Positions 43,195-54,395 of a DNA stretch of 64,000 nucleotides are shown piece by piece. The notes beneath the pieces are model-generated. The model was not told the origin of the DNA and ran no database searches. It saw nothing but the letters and a program-made list of their open reading frames with translations. The position numbers were made by a program, and so were the translations under genes. How positions within the stretch are numbered: position 1 is the first letter of the stretch; the number at the start of each line of letters is the position of its first letter. The stretch comes from Amphirosellinia nigrospora (Eukaryota; Ascomycota; Sordariomycetes; Xylariales; Xylariaceae), in assembly GCA_004123355.1 (NCBI GenBank), contig SCHM01000007.1:62001-126000 (forward strand), read 5' to 3'.

Positions 43195-44745
43195 ATGGGA
43201 GACTACGAAAGCTCCAAGATAGATTATGAGAATCACCTGCTACTTGTAAGGTCACCCGCCATCCACCATCCCCAAATCCCCAAACGCCAGACCCCGAACC
43301 CCATCCTCGATCCCCATTTCCCATTCCAACCTCAGAAGACGAATAGATGTCCCGTTCCTGTCCTACTTATTGCTGTCTTCAGTTGAACTCGACTGACGCG
43401 ACCACTATTTGGTGCTCTTGTCCAGGATCAACCCTCCTCCAACTTCCCATCGAGCTCCTACGCAAGAACCTCCGGTCCGCCCGCTTCGAGGTCGAGAAAG
43501 ATGGCAGCTACGTAAAAGAAACACTCAAGAAGACCGCCACCGACAGCGTCAACGGGCGTATATCTCAACCAGATGTAGTCAAGACACTCGACCTCATGAT
43601 TGCCCGGGTGCGGGGCGTTAAGCGGAAGTTGACCGCCTTCTCCGAGGAGGAGAACCGACTGCACCGCCACGAGGAAGCCCGCGTTAGGCACCTCGCCGAG
43701 CTCTACTCCCTGTATAGCGTCGACGACCACAAGTACGAGGGCTGGAGCAGGACACGGCTGGATCGCCTGCTCACTGATTACCTGTTGCGTCAGGGCTACA
43801 TCGACAGCGCCCGCGCGCTTGCCCGGGAGCGCGGGATCGAGCTTCTTGTCGATACCGACACCTTTGAGCAGATGAACAGAATCCGGCAGTGTATACTCAA
43901 TGGGAATGTGCAGGAAGCGCTCGCTTGGTGCGGCTGGCACAAAGAAGGAGCTACGGAAGATGGATGTAAGCGCCCACCCTCAAAGCATTTCTCTTGGCAG
44001 TGTTTTTTTTTCTTCGGCTAACCGATACGCCGCAACAGAGTAATCTGGAATTCATGCTGCGTTATCAGCAGTATGTCGAAATCGTCCGAAATCGCGCACA
44101 AACGAGGCCAGACGAGGCACTAGCCCACGCGCGGAAGCATTTATTGCCTTACAAAGACACGTATCCTACAGAAGTGATGCATGCCTGTGGCCTCCTGGCC
44201 ATATCAGCCGAATATGTCGATCACATTGAGGCCTACAGAGAGTTATATTCCCCCGCGCGCTGGCAGAAGCTGGCAGACTTGTTCACGGAAACACACAACA
44301 GCCTCCTATCTCTCCCTCGATTCCGCCTCTCCACATCGCACTGTCGTCCGGCCTATCGGCTCTCAAAACGCCCGCCTGCCATTCGATCCACCCGAATTCC
44401 GCCGCGGCACCCTCCCACCACACGAGCCTATCCCTCGCTACGAACGTGTGTCCGATCTGCAGCACGGAACTAAATGAACTGGCGCGTAACGTGCCACACG
44501 CCTTGCACAGCAAAAGCCATGTAGAGCCAGACCTATTGTTGCTACCCAACAGTCGTGTGTACGGCAAGGCCCGTCTCGAGGACTGCGCGAAGAAGGCAGG
44601 TTTGCCCGAGGGTAAGGTAAAAGATCTGCGAACGGGCGAGGTGTACAAATGCGAGCAGCTTAAAAAGTATACATCACGTGATGCGCTCATCATTCGAATC
44701 AAAATTCGAAAGAGTGAAGTCCTTCCAATGAAGTCTACATTATAG
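43195..44745 (+). CDS. FYV10: GID/CTLH E3 ubiquitin ligase subunit Fyv10 (Gid9/MAEA-like)
   Basis: Exon 1 encodes [17 protein letters not shown], then an intron (43246-43425). [20 protein letters not shown] matches the family N-terminus. LisH and CTLH are seen in [20 protein letters not shown] and [15 protein letters not shown]. After a second intron come [16 protein letters not shown] and [13 protein letters not shown] (CRA region), and the C-terminal RING-like domain starts [18 protein letters not shown] and includes [12 protein letters not shown]. Fyv10 is a core subunit of the ligase that degrades gluconeogenic enzymes in yeast. It is the one well-conserved core gene here, and it also carries one-base frame changes at C3 runs (43432-43434, 44314-44316) and near 43930. 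Confidence 0.88.
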
Positions 44746-46229
44746 TGTCGGGCTCCTCACCCATAGGTTTACTATCGCGAGGTGGGCATAACCGCGAGTG
44801 CTCTCTTAGCCCATATGTATATATCGCGGATATAATAGTGTTTTAAAGTATATATGGGCGGACATAGATAAGCAAGCGTTAGGTTAGGGATTCTGTTTGG
44901 GGCGTTGTAAAAGGTTTACTCTAGGCTTTATGAGAGAATGCTTTATCTAACCTTACCTCTTCACTTATATCTAGGTATAGTACAATAGTCTTACTTGGTA
45001 CCCAGTAAGAAGAGATTGGGTTTATCTGATTCACTCCCAAGGATGCTTTTAATTAAGTAATAGCAGCGATAAATTAAAGATGCTTAAAAGAACTTACTCA
45101 CTCGCCCCATTAGCAGATAAATAAAAGTCATGCCCGGCGGGCAGACCTGAGGGCTCGGGAGCAGAGTTCAAGGGGGAAACGCATATCAATTCGGTATTAA
45201 TCTAAAGAGCCACCACAAACTACCCTCTCAAGAACCGCTCATCTTAGAAATAGGTAGAGTAATTAAAATATTTAACTATAAATAAGAATTCGATGTAGGG
45301 GGCAAAAAGAAAAAGAAAAACATACAACACCAGGGATTCGTTGGTGCTGGTCGTCACCGGCCCAACTAATCTGGCGGTATCTGGCTCAGCTATGGGGAGC
45401 GGGCCGGGACCCCGCGTTTTCCAGATCCTATGGTACGTCGTATGTACTGGATTATCATCAAAATTTAATTATATTTCTCCTACGGGGCTACTCATCACTT
45501 CCTTGTCATCGCTAGCGAATTCTTTGACAAGACTGTTAAAGATCGGCCCCACATATTATACAATAAGGACGGCGCAGCCGAACCGTCCGCGTGGTTCACT
45601 ACTAGCTGCTCACCCTAGGTCAACGACCAACAATAGATTAGTATTTGATAAACGCACGAAGCATGAAGTTATAAAATCTATCATCCGTGAGCTTGGTCAC
45701 AAAAAATAAAGGGAGGATTTAATCGAGACAACGTTGCTAAACTATGACACGATACGCGCTTTGGCGGCCACGTATCCAACGATGCTAACTCTCCGAGAGA
45801 TATTTCCTCGGCTGTTGTTACTTGGGGACATAAACTTTACTTTTGCCGTTAAGAGCGCCATCCACCCTACGTACTCTTGTTTCGGCCTGTAGCATACAGA
45901 ACCCTAGGGTGTATTTACCTTACTAACTCTTGTAATAGCTGAGTTATCATTTGTGAGGGAGACGCGCAAAAGTTGAAGTAGCGGGCATTGTATGGTTTAC
46001 AAGCGCACTACTTACGTCTGGTACTGTGGTGTCCTCCTATTACCTCCGTTCAGGCCCCCTCTCACGCACAACATAACAAGACGTTGTAGGAATACCAACG
46101 AAAAGTTGGAATTATCGGGTTGGTCATAATATTGCGGAGTCTTCCCTGCAAACTGGTTTGCCATCGGATTCCTTATAGCTCAATCCTCCGTGACGGCTGG
46201 CCAACCGTGGGATGGATGGTAGCCGCTAG
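44746..46229. other. Intergenic, about 1.5 kb
   Basis: An open frame at 45341-45709 (plus) has no recognisable domain. Other short frames are not supported. The right end may include decayed pogo sequence. Confidence 0.4.
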
Positions 46230-46747
46230 CTTTTGGCAAAAGCAAAGCGGCCCAATGTTATCTTTCCTTGGGTATCAAATCTGCCCCAGCAAACGAAAGG
46301 CCTTCAAGACCACAGTTTTTAGAAGCTGTAAGCAATACGCAGATTACAACACCCTCGAGTGGTCAAAAGCTCAGAAATCTAAGCGGAAAATTAGCTGCTG
46401 AATATTCTAGCCTTCACACGCCTGAGCAAAGGCTCCTGTACCGAAAGGCTTCAAAAGCTTTAGATCGGCAAACCGCTCAGATCGCTGAATTAGAACGCAG
46501 AATACAATTCCTCGAGGCCAAACCCGCTAAAAAAGAACGCGCGTTTCGCAAAAAAGTAAAGCTTTCACCAAGGCAAAAGGTTCATCACAATGGCTAATTA
46601 CGAAGGGCAAGGCGAAGGTTACGAAATAGAGTTGTTTACGAAGACGAAGCTAGTGATGTTGACGTGCCAAATCAGGCCGGAGACAGCCGGCTAGAAGACC
46701 TAACAGAAACAGAAGACTGTATTTTAGTTAAAAACAATCGTAATTAG
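46230..46747 (+). pseudogene. Fot1/pogo-type transposase C-terminal relic
   Basis: A frame at 46268-46597 reads LEAVSNTQITTPSSGQKLRN, QRLLYRKASKALDRQTAQIA, LERRIQFLEAK and a basic tail. This is the coiled, basic C-terminal region found after the DDE domain of fungal pogo/Fot1 transposases. An acidic tail (DLTETEDCILVK) follows in another frame. The catalytic domain is absent. Confidence 0.6.
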
Positions 46748-46843
46748 CGATTGCGATCGAATTCGTTGATATCTGCGGCTTCAATTGATCGGAGGTGGTT
46801 GGTGGGCTTTGTGGCCCGTGAGGCGTCGGCCCGCGGCAGGGGG

Positions 46844-46951
46844 TTAACTTAGTACGGGTACACCGTGCTCCCGGGAGGCTTTGCGAACGCTGACACCGTC
46901 ATCGATCGCCGCAATAGCCGCAAGAATATCATTTTCGGAATAAGCAGGCAT
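46844..46951 (-). pseudogene. Fot1/pogo-type transposase N-terminal relic
   Basis: Minus strand: MPAYSENDILAAIAAID followed by VRKASREHGVP, the helix-turn-helix start of pogo/Fot1 transposases. It is truncated after about 35 codons and faces away from the C-terminal relic next to it, so the two come from separate copies or a rearrangement. A run of 15 A (46979-46993) lies just upstream. Confidence 0.65.
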
Positions 46952-47016
46952 TTCGCTGTGTGGGAGTGAAAATTGCCAAAAAAAAAAAAAAAACATTGAT
47001 AAATGGTGTTGTAAAG

Positions 47017-47340
47017 TGTCAAGTACTAGCGTACTTCTACAGCCAATTCTAACAGAGGGATTGAACCAGTGCGTATACAAGGGAGCGTACCAGAGTAGTT
47101 TCAGAGGATCTGACAGATTAAGTTGAACTATGGAATCTACCTAGTCTGTAGTTTTGTGTTTATATACGTGTGCGAGCACACGGAACATGGTTAACCCGCG
47201 TAGGGTAAACCGAGCATACCAAGCCCGATCACGGGCTTGGCCATACCCGAGCTTACCAATACGTTCCGTATGCTCTGTTTCTACCTGAGCAGGCCAGGGA
47301 AGCAGGCGCGCATCAGTTAAAGTGGGGCTACTCCGTCACA
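47017..47340 (+). mobile_element. Solo LTR, family 1, copy 4
   Basis: Full-length 324-base copy in the same orientation as copy 1. Unlike the other three, its flanks differ (TAAAG on the left, GAAGA on the right), so no target duplication is present. It lies exactly between the pogo N-terminal relic and a DUF3435 relic. Confidence 0.82.
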
Positions 47341-47344
47341 GAAG

Positions 47345-48110
47345 ACATATAGCATCTCGAGCGACGCGTGTAAGTATCAGCCTGCTCCTCGAAGTTAAAA
47401 TTGAATAACAGAGAGATCCTTTCAATGGTTGGTTGAAGAGGGGTTTTCTTCCCATTGGGCAAGTAGATTCCATTTGCAGAACGCCCTTGCGCTCGAAGGT
47501 AGTCGACTTGTTTAAAATACTTGGTTCGGTTGAATTCTAGTTGAAGCTGGCCAAGCGTTTTGAGAAGACTTTTCAGCTTTGTACGAAGAGCTGCTCTTTC
47601 TTTTGAATTGATTGTTGTTTTAATAGCATTCAGAAGCTCGATTACGTCATTCCGGGTTTCAAACGGAAGTTCCTCCTCGGGGCTGATGTTGACTGGGGCA
47701 TTTGCATCCCTTAGGTACCTAATGAAATGTCGCAGAGTCTCGTGAAAAGACGGCTATGATCCCCCGCGTTTTCCCCAAATGCCAATTGCGTTAGATCGGC
47801 GCGTACTCGGAACGACTGGTAACTCGATTCGAACACGTGGGTGGTATGGGATAAAATATAGTTGCGCAAGGCATCAGAAAGCACACCTAACATATTTTAT
47901 TATTATCAAAGATCTTAGCAGATTAAAAGGGGGATCGGAGAGTAGTAGGAACGTACCATCTAGATTAGCCCCTGTGCCTACTCGAAGGCTATAGAGTCGT
48001 GCCTTCTCGCGAAAACCGCTAACCAAGAAAACACGGTGCCAAAGGTCGTTAAGCGTTTTATACGACATGAGGAAGATCTCTTTTTCAAGCATGTCCGCCT
48101 TCCAAGGAAA
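47345..48110 (-). pseudogene. DUF3435 tyrosine-recombinase relic (Starship-captain family), copy 2
   Basis: Minus strand. LSDALRNYILSHTTHVFESS and YQSFRVRADLTQLAFGEN match the C-terminal recombinase region (catalytic His/Tyr area). Then come DISL, NISPEEELPFETRNDVIELL and YFKQVDYLRAQGRSANGIYL, the helical region typical downstream. The protein ends abruptly at the copy-4 LTR. The N-terminal part with the first catalytic Arg is missing beyond 48.1 kb. A stretch at 48090-47990 (YKTLNDLWHRVFLVSGF) may be part of it. Confidence 0.65.
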
Positions 48111-48204
48111 GGTACAAGATCTACATGCTCTAGATTAGGCTGGTCGAATATTTGGTCAATAGTCGTGAAGCCGGCGTTAAAGCTGTTGGTTTGAACCCCT
48201 CGCG

Positions 48205-48965
48205 TAAGGATGTCACAAGGGCTCTGTTTGGGGGCTTGGGAATAGCTTCATTCCTTCAGATCTAATAATTGGCTATGGCGTCAAAGGACCTCTTACTCTC
48301 TAGATTCCTTTCCAGAGGACTGGGGACCTGACTAGCCTATATATACACAGATTTCGGGCTACCCCAACGGACCTCCGTTGGGCCTGTGTAGCCAATATAA
48401 CCCAAAAGGGAACAAATAAACGAGCTGCAGCCGAGGGCTGAAAATCCGTGTGACACTATCCCCCTCCTTCTCAAGGCTCGCCTCGAGACTCGTTCGAAGT
48501 ATTCTATCCCGCAGGACCTAGCCATGCTAGCGCAATAAAGGGAAGGAAAGGAAAGGGTCTGTGTATAGGGTTGTGTGTAGGTCTGTGCCTGGGTGTGTAG
48601 GTCTGTGCCTTATCCGCAGGACCTGGTCTTGCCAGCGCAATTCGAGGTTCTTGCTCTTAATACCTTATCCTGCATGACCTGGTCGAATCGAGAAGTCATC
48701 CGATAGCTAGCGCGGGACAGGTGCTTCCTCTTGCAGACCTAGTCAATCGAAGCACTCGTTCGCCAGCGCGGAGTAGGCACTAGGCAATACCTCTCGTCGC
48801 AAGGCCTGGTCAAGCCAGCGCGAAAAAGGGGATAGGCCATACCTTTCGCAAGTCTTGGTCGTGCCAGCGCGAAAAGGGGGGTACCTTTCGTTCTGCGAAA
48901 GGGAAGAGGGGCTTCGAGTAAACAGCCAATTATCTGTCACAAGGGCTCTGTTTAAGGGCTTGGGA
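48205..48965. repeat. Degenerate tandem repeats and duplicated retroelement edge
   Basis: CACAAGGGCTCTGTTT...GGGCTTGGGAATAGC occurs twice (about 48213 and 48941), so an edge of the gypsy element is duplicated around this block. Between them, units of a GACCTGGTC...GCCAGCGCGA type recur about six times with variable spacing (48538-48880). This may be LTR or UTR sequence of the gypsy element. Confidence 0.5.
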
Positions 48966-51900
48966 ATAGCTTCATTCCTTTAGATCTATTCCGTGATCCC
49001 ACGGCTGGTGATCGAGAAGGCGCTCTGCAGCTTGTTCCGTCATGATAGGCAGGAACTCTCGGAAGCGCTCTGGCACTGCATCTAGGCTAGACTGTATAGA
49101 ATCTGCCAAGGAGGCAACCTTGAGACTGGTGCAGTGCTTCTGACAGAAATCCGACGAGAAGGTGATCTCACCTACGTCATCCGCGAAGAAGTGTGTAGGC
49201 TGGTGTAATTGAAGCCACCAGTGAGGGAGGATAATGTCTTGATCCTCCATAACACTCAATTCGAAGTTGAGTCGGGTGAAATGGTCTTCCTGGTGTCGGA
49301 GAACTAAAGGTTCCGTGTAATATTTGCCATCCCGTTTATCGAACACTGAATTGAAGACCTGTAAGGTGCGCGCATGCGTGCGTTTATACATAGGTAACTT
49401 CCACTGCCGGGCTTTCGAGAATGACATCACTGGTACAGTGCTTCCACAATCTAGTAGGACCCGTACCTGGTGTTCCTGATCGTTGTAGATCAAGGTCATG
49501 GTAACTATAGGTCGTGAGCCAGTTTGGGGTTCTGGGCACTCCTTGCTAGCGGATCCTTCTGTTTCATTGGGAGGTGACCGCACTAGGGTCATGATTCCTA
49601 TGCGTTGCCTCATAGGGACCCTCATCAAAATCCGATTCGGAGTCTGATGATTCCGGTGTAGGGGTTAAGTCTGTATCTGACTCGGAATCTGATATAAAGT
49701 ATCCTGCTCGCGATGATTCTGGCTCAGGGTGCGAAGCCGAGATCATAATCGCGTTAATCTTTGCCTTCTTAGCCTCACTGGGCTGGGGAGTTTCCTCCTC
49801 TCCTTTTCGCTTCAGAGATGAGGTTTTCTCAGGAGGTGCGGTTAGTTCCTTGCCGTTGACATCTTTCTTAGCGTAACAAGCGAGGGTCTGGTGGTTGTCT
49901 CTTCCGCAACGCCAGCATGCCTTCTTCTCGCTTTTTCGTTTGCCGATGTCGGCTTGGTTGATGTCCTTTAATGCTTCCTTAGCACTGGACCATCGTTTCT
50001 CCTTAGAATCCGATTTGGATCCTCCACCTGAGTCCTTCTTAGGGTCTCCCTTTCTTGAGGATTGATTTTGGCCAGGATTGGAGCCGTTTCCCTTTCGCTG
50101 TTGGCCCGACTTCGAGGGCTCCGAGGTCGAAGTGGGCGCGCCTTTTCCCTGCTGGGGTTTCGAGAGACCGGGGTTGGTTAGCATGTTCTCGTAAATCCGT
50201 CCTGCTTCTTGAATAGCAGAAATGAATTCCCCATCCGTTTCCGGAAGCATACCCTTCCTTGAGTACACTAATTTAGTGATCTCATTGGGAAGGGTGCGGG
50301 CAATGTGGTTCTGGAAGGTAGTACCAGACCATCGGACTTCTTCGTTGAGGTCCAGCAACTCGGTGATGTATTGGGCGGTGTCACCCTCGTACTTAAGTTC
50401 GAGCATCTTTTTCGAATTGCGGTGCTTCTCCGAAGAGTCCTTGAATCGCTCCTTCATGGCCACAAGGTAGGTATCCCAACTATCAGCCAAGCCAATATTC
50501 TTGACTTGGCCGGCACGTTGTTGGTGCCAGACCTGCGCCTTGTCGGTGAGCAGCGATCCGACCCAGTTGATCTTCTGGTAGTCCTGCGCGAAGTTGTCGG
50601 CGTATGATTCCATATAGGATTCGACCTTAAGCCGCCATGCGCGGAACTTTGAGCGATCTTTGCCATCAAACACGGTAGGTTTGTTGAGGTGCAGTGGGTT
50701 GATCGACGCATCGCCGGGACGGGAAGTTAGCTTCTCCAATATGCGAAGGAGCCGGTCATCAGCACTCTCAGGGAGTCCTGGAGGGCGATTGCCAGGGGGC
50801 CCACGGGAAGGGCGACCTGCGGGCAGTCGCGGGGTGCCCTGATCATCATCTGAATCTCCTGGATCCGAGCCGGGATATCCTGGAGGGTTGCGGGGTGGCA
50901 CTCCGCCACCGCTTCCGCCAGCGCCTCCATTGCCACTGATGCCTCCAATTGCACCAGTCATAAATGGACCAGTACGGGCTCCATCAAACTGGGCGCGTGC
51001 ACTGTTGGCAATGCGCTGTGTTTGGGATTGCTGAAGGGAAGTATTGGATAATAGTTCCTTCAGTCGAGGGTCGGTAGCGAACTGGGAGGAGACTTGTCGC
51101 GAAGTACCAGTCTGTACGCGGCTGGAAACAGGTCGGGAGGCCGCTCTGCGGCTGATGATTTCAATAACAGAATCAGCGTTGGGGTTCTTATTGGTCGCGG
51201 CCTGATTCTGGGATTCTAACAACGCGGCTTGCGTATAGGCCCGTAAGTCCTGCAGCTGGCGTTGTGCGTGGTTGTCTAATTGGGCCGGGTCAATGTAATC
51301 CCGTGCCAAGAGGTCATTGATTTGTTCCTCTTTTTCTTCAGCCCACTGCGTTACTTCGGTCTGAAGAGACTTCTGATGTCGGAGATCCTTCTCCAGAGTC
51401 AGAAGTGCATCGTGATGTTGTTGGGCCACGGCTTCCAATTGATTAATAGCCGAGACTCGTTTGTCGGAGTCCTGGGAGAACTTAGCGATGGTTCCCCAGA
51501 CTTGTTGGGAGAAGACAGAGCTAGCTTCGGCCATCTGTTGTCGGAAGCGGGCAATCTGTCGAGTCGAGACTTCAATCTGGGCGGTATGAAGCTGAGTCAT
51601 GGCCAGATAGTTGTTGCGCATGATGGTGTATTGCGCCTGTAATTCGCCTAGATTTTGGCGATGCTGTTGATCCACATCTCGGGAGAGATCCCGAATAGCG
51701 TCGTAGGAGCTGCGGAGCTGCTCGTGCATTTGGAGCATCCAGTCAGTGGGGTTATCCACAGTGACCCCGGAGGTAGCCAGATCGGGGGCATCGCGCATCA
51801 CGACCTCAAAGTCCTGAGGACTATAGAGGACGAGTGCAGTGTTCCCTATCTCTGGTGAGGCTTCCATGCTGTGGTGACTGGGTTCAATAGAAGGAATAGG

Positions 51901-52203
51901 TATGTTAGGATGCCTTTGAGGTCTTCGCTTCTGGATCCTCCCTGTTAGGGACAGAGCACTCCTTGAGAGAGAGAGTGGGGGAAGAGGAGGCAAAGGAGGG
52001 AAGGCCGAGAGGTCTTCTAAAGGAATAGCTCCTGTCGAGTCTCTTGTGAAGGGAGTACTGTCTGGTGCAATGTCTCCGGAATGGGAGGCAAGGGGTTGGT
52101 GATCACAGTGTGGCTGGTTCCTCGTCTGAGACCAGGTAGGTGTGGCGTGTGGAAGTGGCAGTGGTGGCAGTTGGGGGGGAGATGGGGGGCTAGGCCCCAC
52201 CAC
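48966..52203 (-). mobile_element. Gypsy-type LTR retrotransposon remnant: gag and protease only
   Basis: Minus strand. An 879-codon gag frame (49564-52203) has coiled-coil-rich Gln segments, a Gly/Pro linker, the retro-gag domain (FDGKDRSKFRAWRLKVESYM and following) and a zinc knuckle CWRCGRDNHQTLAC. The overlapping next frame (48972-49628) carries an aspartic-protease motif LLDCGSTVPVM (catalytic D in DCGS). The frame stops at DHGIDLKE, and no reverse transcriptase, RNase H or integrase follows. Gag is open for its full length, which is notable among the broken genes here. Confidence 0.85.
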
Positions 52204-52308
52204 GTAGCATAAAACCCTCTCGGTTGTAGTTGCCCAGCTAGATTCCTTCCTTTTAGATCTATCCTAGATTTGGCCACTCAGTCTCTGATCCTTGTTTAGT
52301 GTGTTCAT
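52141..52308. repeat. Dispersed repeat, copy 2, at the gypsy 5' end
   Basis: About 168 bases nearly identical to 42878-43047, ending in CCTTGTTTAGTGTGTTCAT in both. It includes the gag start, so it marks a 5' region of the retroelement. Confidence 0.75.
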
Positions 52309-52510
52309 AGGTAGTCCATAGGGACAAAGAGGACAAAAGTCCAAGTGGCCAGCTGGCAGTTCCTCGCCAAGGGATTTCAGGTGGAACTCACAGTGCTTAA
52401 TGCATCACAGTTTATCTACAATTAAATTTTACTTCGTACGGAGTACTTGTCTGTCAATTCATCTTATTATTTGGGCAAAGGAGTATCTGTGTAATTGTAC
52501 CTATTCTCAC

Positions 52511-53745
52511 TCAATCGGAGTCAGAAATCTTATAGATGTCGTGTTTTTTAGCACCCTCGGACGCCTGATTCATCAATCGTGCTGCCTGGGGGCTAATGAT
52601 AAGTTCCTCGTACTCTTCCTCATCATTCTCATGAGGCTGCTCATTGTCCGAGTCCTCAATGACGAATGTACGCCCCCGATCAGCGTCGTTAATGAGACTG
52701 CTAGCCTCGTCCTGGTTATCATTGTTGTCCTCGTCGTCCGAGTCTAGATTGAAAACCCGGCCCTGGTCTTCTTTCTTGATGAGAGGTTCGGCTTCGGCGA
52801 CAGGGGGAGCCAGAATCGCAGGGACAATCTGTCGTGGCGGCGTAGCTGGTCGTACGGCGAGCAGACTACAATCTTTGCCATGGTCTGTCCACTTGCAGTT
52901 GGCACATTGGTTCGTCCAATGGCCGACGGTTATGGCGATGCAGTGGGGGAATGGCCTTGCTCGTCCGTCGTTGTTAGCAGTCATTTGTGCTGCACATCTT
53001 TGACAAGGCATAGCTTGTTGGACGCCACGAGTGTAGATAAGAAAACCATCAATATATGAAGGCCGGTGGGCGATCATAACTTGCTCCCAGTTAACAGAGA
53101 CCCAGCGTACGCATAATAGTCTAACGGCCGGGAGAACTGCAACCGTTCGCTGGAAAGCCGTGCAGTGTTGGACCGCCAACTCCGGAGGGAATGCAACCAA
53201 AGCCCAGTTGCCGTCAATGGAAGAACGTATCTCGTACGTGTCACCATTTAGTACCCAGTTAATCCCTCCACGGGGGACAACCGCCTAGTAGATAGTTAGC
53301 TGCTGCCGTAGAGATGTGTAGGAAAGGTCGCAGGCGTACTTGAGTAGGGGCGTTCATTGTAGGTACCGGCTGTGCATTTGGATCAATGTATAGTTGGAGA
53401 TCCGTAACTTCATTGTCGGCCTAAAGAATATTAGCCATCGTACGTAGGGCTGTAGGATCACAGGTTTGGTACATTGATTGGCTGCGCGCCTTGCTCTCCG
53501 CCAGCGGATGGGCTTCCGTTGGGAGGACTGCAACCAAGTTAGCAATAAATTATGAGGCAGAGAATAAAATAATATACGTACGCCATGGTATGTAGTGCTT
53601 GTTCGAGCGCAGTGATGTTAGTAAGTAAAGTGGCTGGACGTAGGAGATTGAAGGCGTAGAGGTTGGCGGCGTGGAGGTTGAAACGGATTGGGAGAAAGGT
53701 ACGAGGCTGTAGGTTGGGAAATACTTAAATAGATATGTGTGCATT
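52511..53745 (-). CDS. DUF3716-like Cys-rich protein
   Basis: The last exon (about 53280-52511) contains a Cys pattern MPCQRCAAQ, FPHCIAI, CANCKW and DC that resembles the fungal DUF3716 repeat, followed by a long acidic tail (DSDDEDNNDNQDEASS). Earlier exons may include 53745-53583 (Ser/Thr/Pro-rich) and a basic segment (RKPIRWRRARRAANQ) after an intron (GTACGT...TTGCAG, about 53530-53582). DUF3716 proteins are uncharacterised and are common in gene-poor, transposon-rich fungal regions. The start is not certain. Confidence 0.5.
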
Positions 53746-54395
53746 GTGGTTACGGCTGTCTACGACTGCAGCTATTGCAGCTGCGGCTGGTGGGTGTGGT
53801 GGTTGTGGTGGTGGCAGTGGTGTGTTGCGATGGCAATGGTGGTGATAATGGTATGTAGCCGTACGAGCTGTTCAATATTGGATGGAAAATTTTTTTTTTC
53901 GTACCTTCCTTACTAAGTACGTACCTACGTACCTTCCTCCGTACCTTCCTAGATAATAAATTATTATTTAGCTGTTATGTTTGAAAATAACCTATATTCT
54001 CCGTCACGGCACTCCTATAAGTGGCATACCACCCCTTGTCATCTGTTTCCCATTCCTAGGGCGTGTCTCAGTGCCACAGCAGCCTCAACGATGTACTGCT
54101 TATTGTATCCTTTTCACCCCTCAAGTACCAGCCGGCCCACTAGCGAGGGACAATGGGGTGTCTGAGATGAGGACACATGCCTGGCGTTTGATGGAGCCTC
54201 AGTTCACTCCTCAGTTCACACCTCAGTTCACCTCGCAATTATCTGTCATTCCAGCCATCGCTTAACAAACGCCGGCATCATCAATATCAGCAGCACCTGC
54301 AGTATGTTTCGTAACTTCGATCAGTCGTCTCTTAGGGAAGCGTTGCAGTCACGCAAGGAGAGGGCTATTACATACCTTCAGATACGAGAGCGGCC
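53746..54395. other. Intergenic with GGTGGTTGTGGTGG microsatellite and GTACCTTCC repeats
   Basis: Simple GTGGTGG-type repeats at 53,790-53,850 and GTACGTACCTACGTACC at 53,910-53,950. No gene recognised. Confidence 0.5.

Noticed and set aside
48538-48880. Repeated GCCAGCGCG units considered as a CRISPR-like array
   Set aside because: Spacing and sequence are irregular, the context is a fungal LTR retroelement edge, and CRISPR arrays are prokaryotic.
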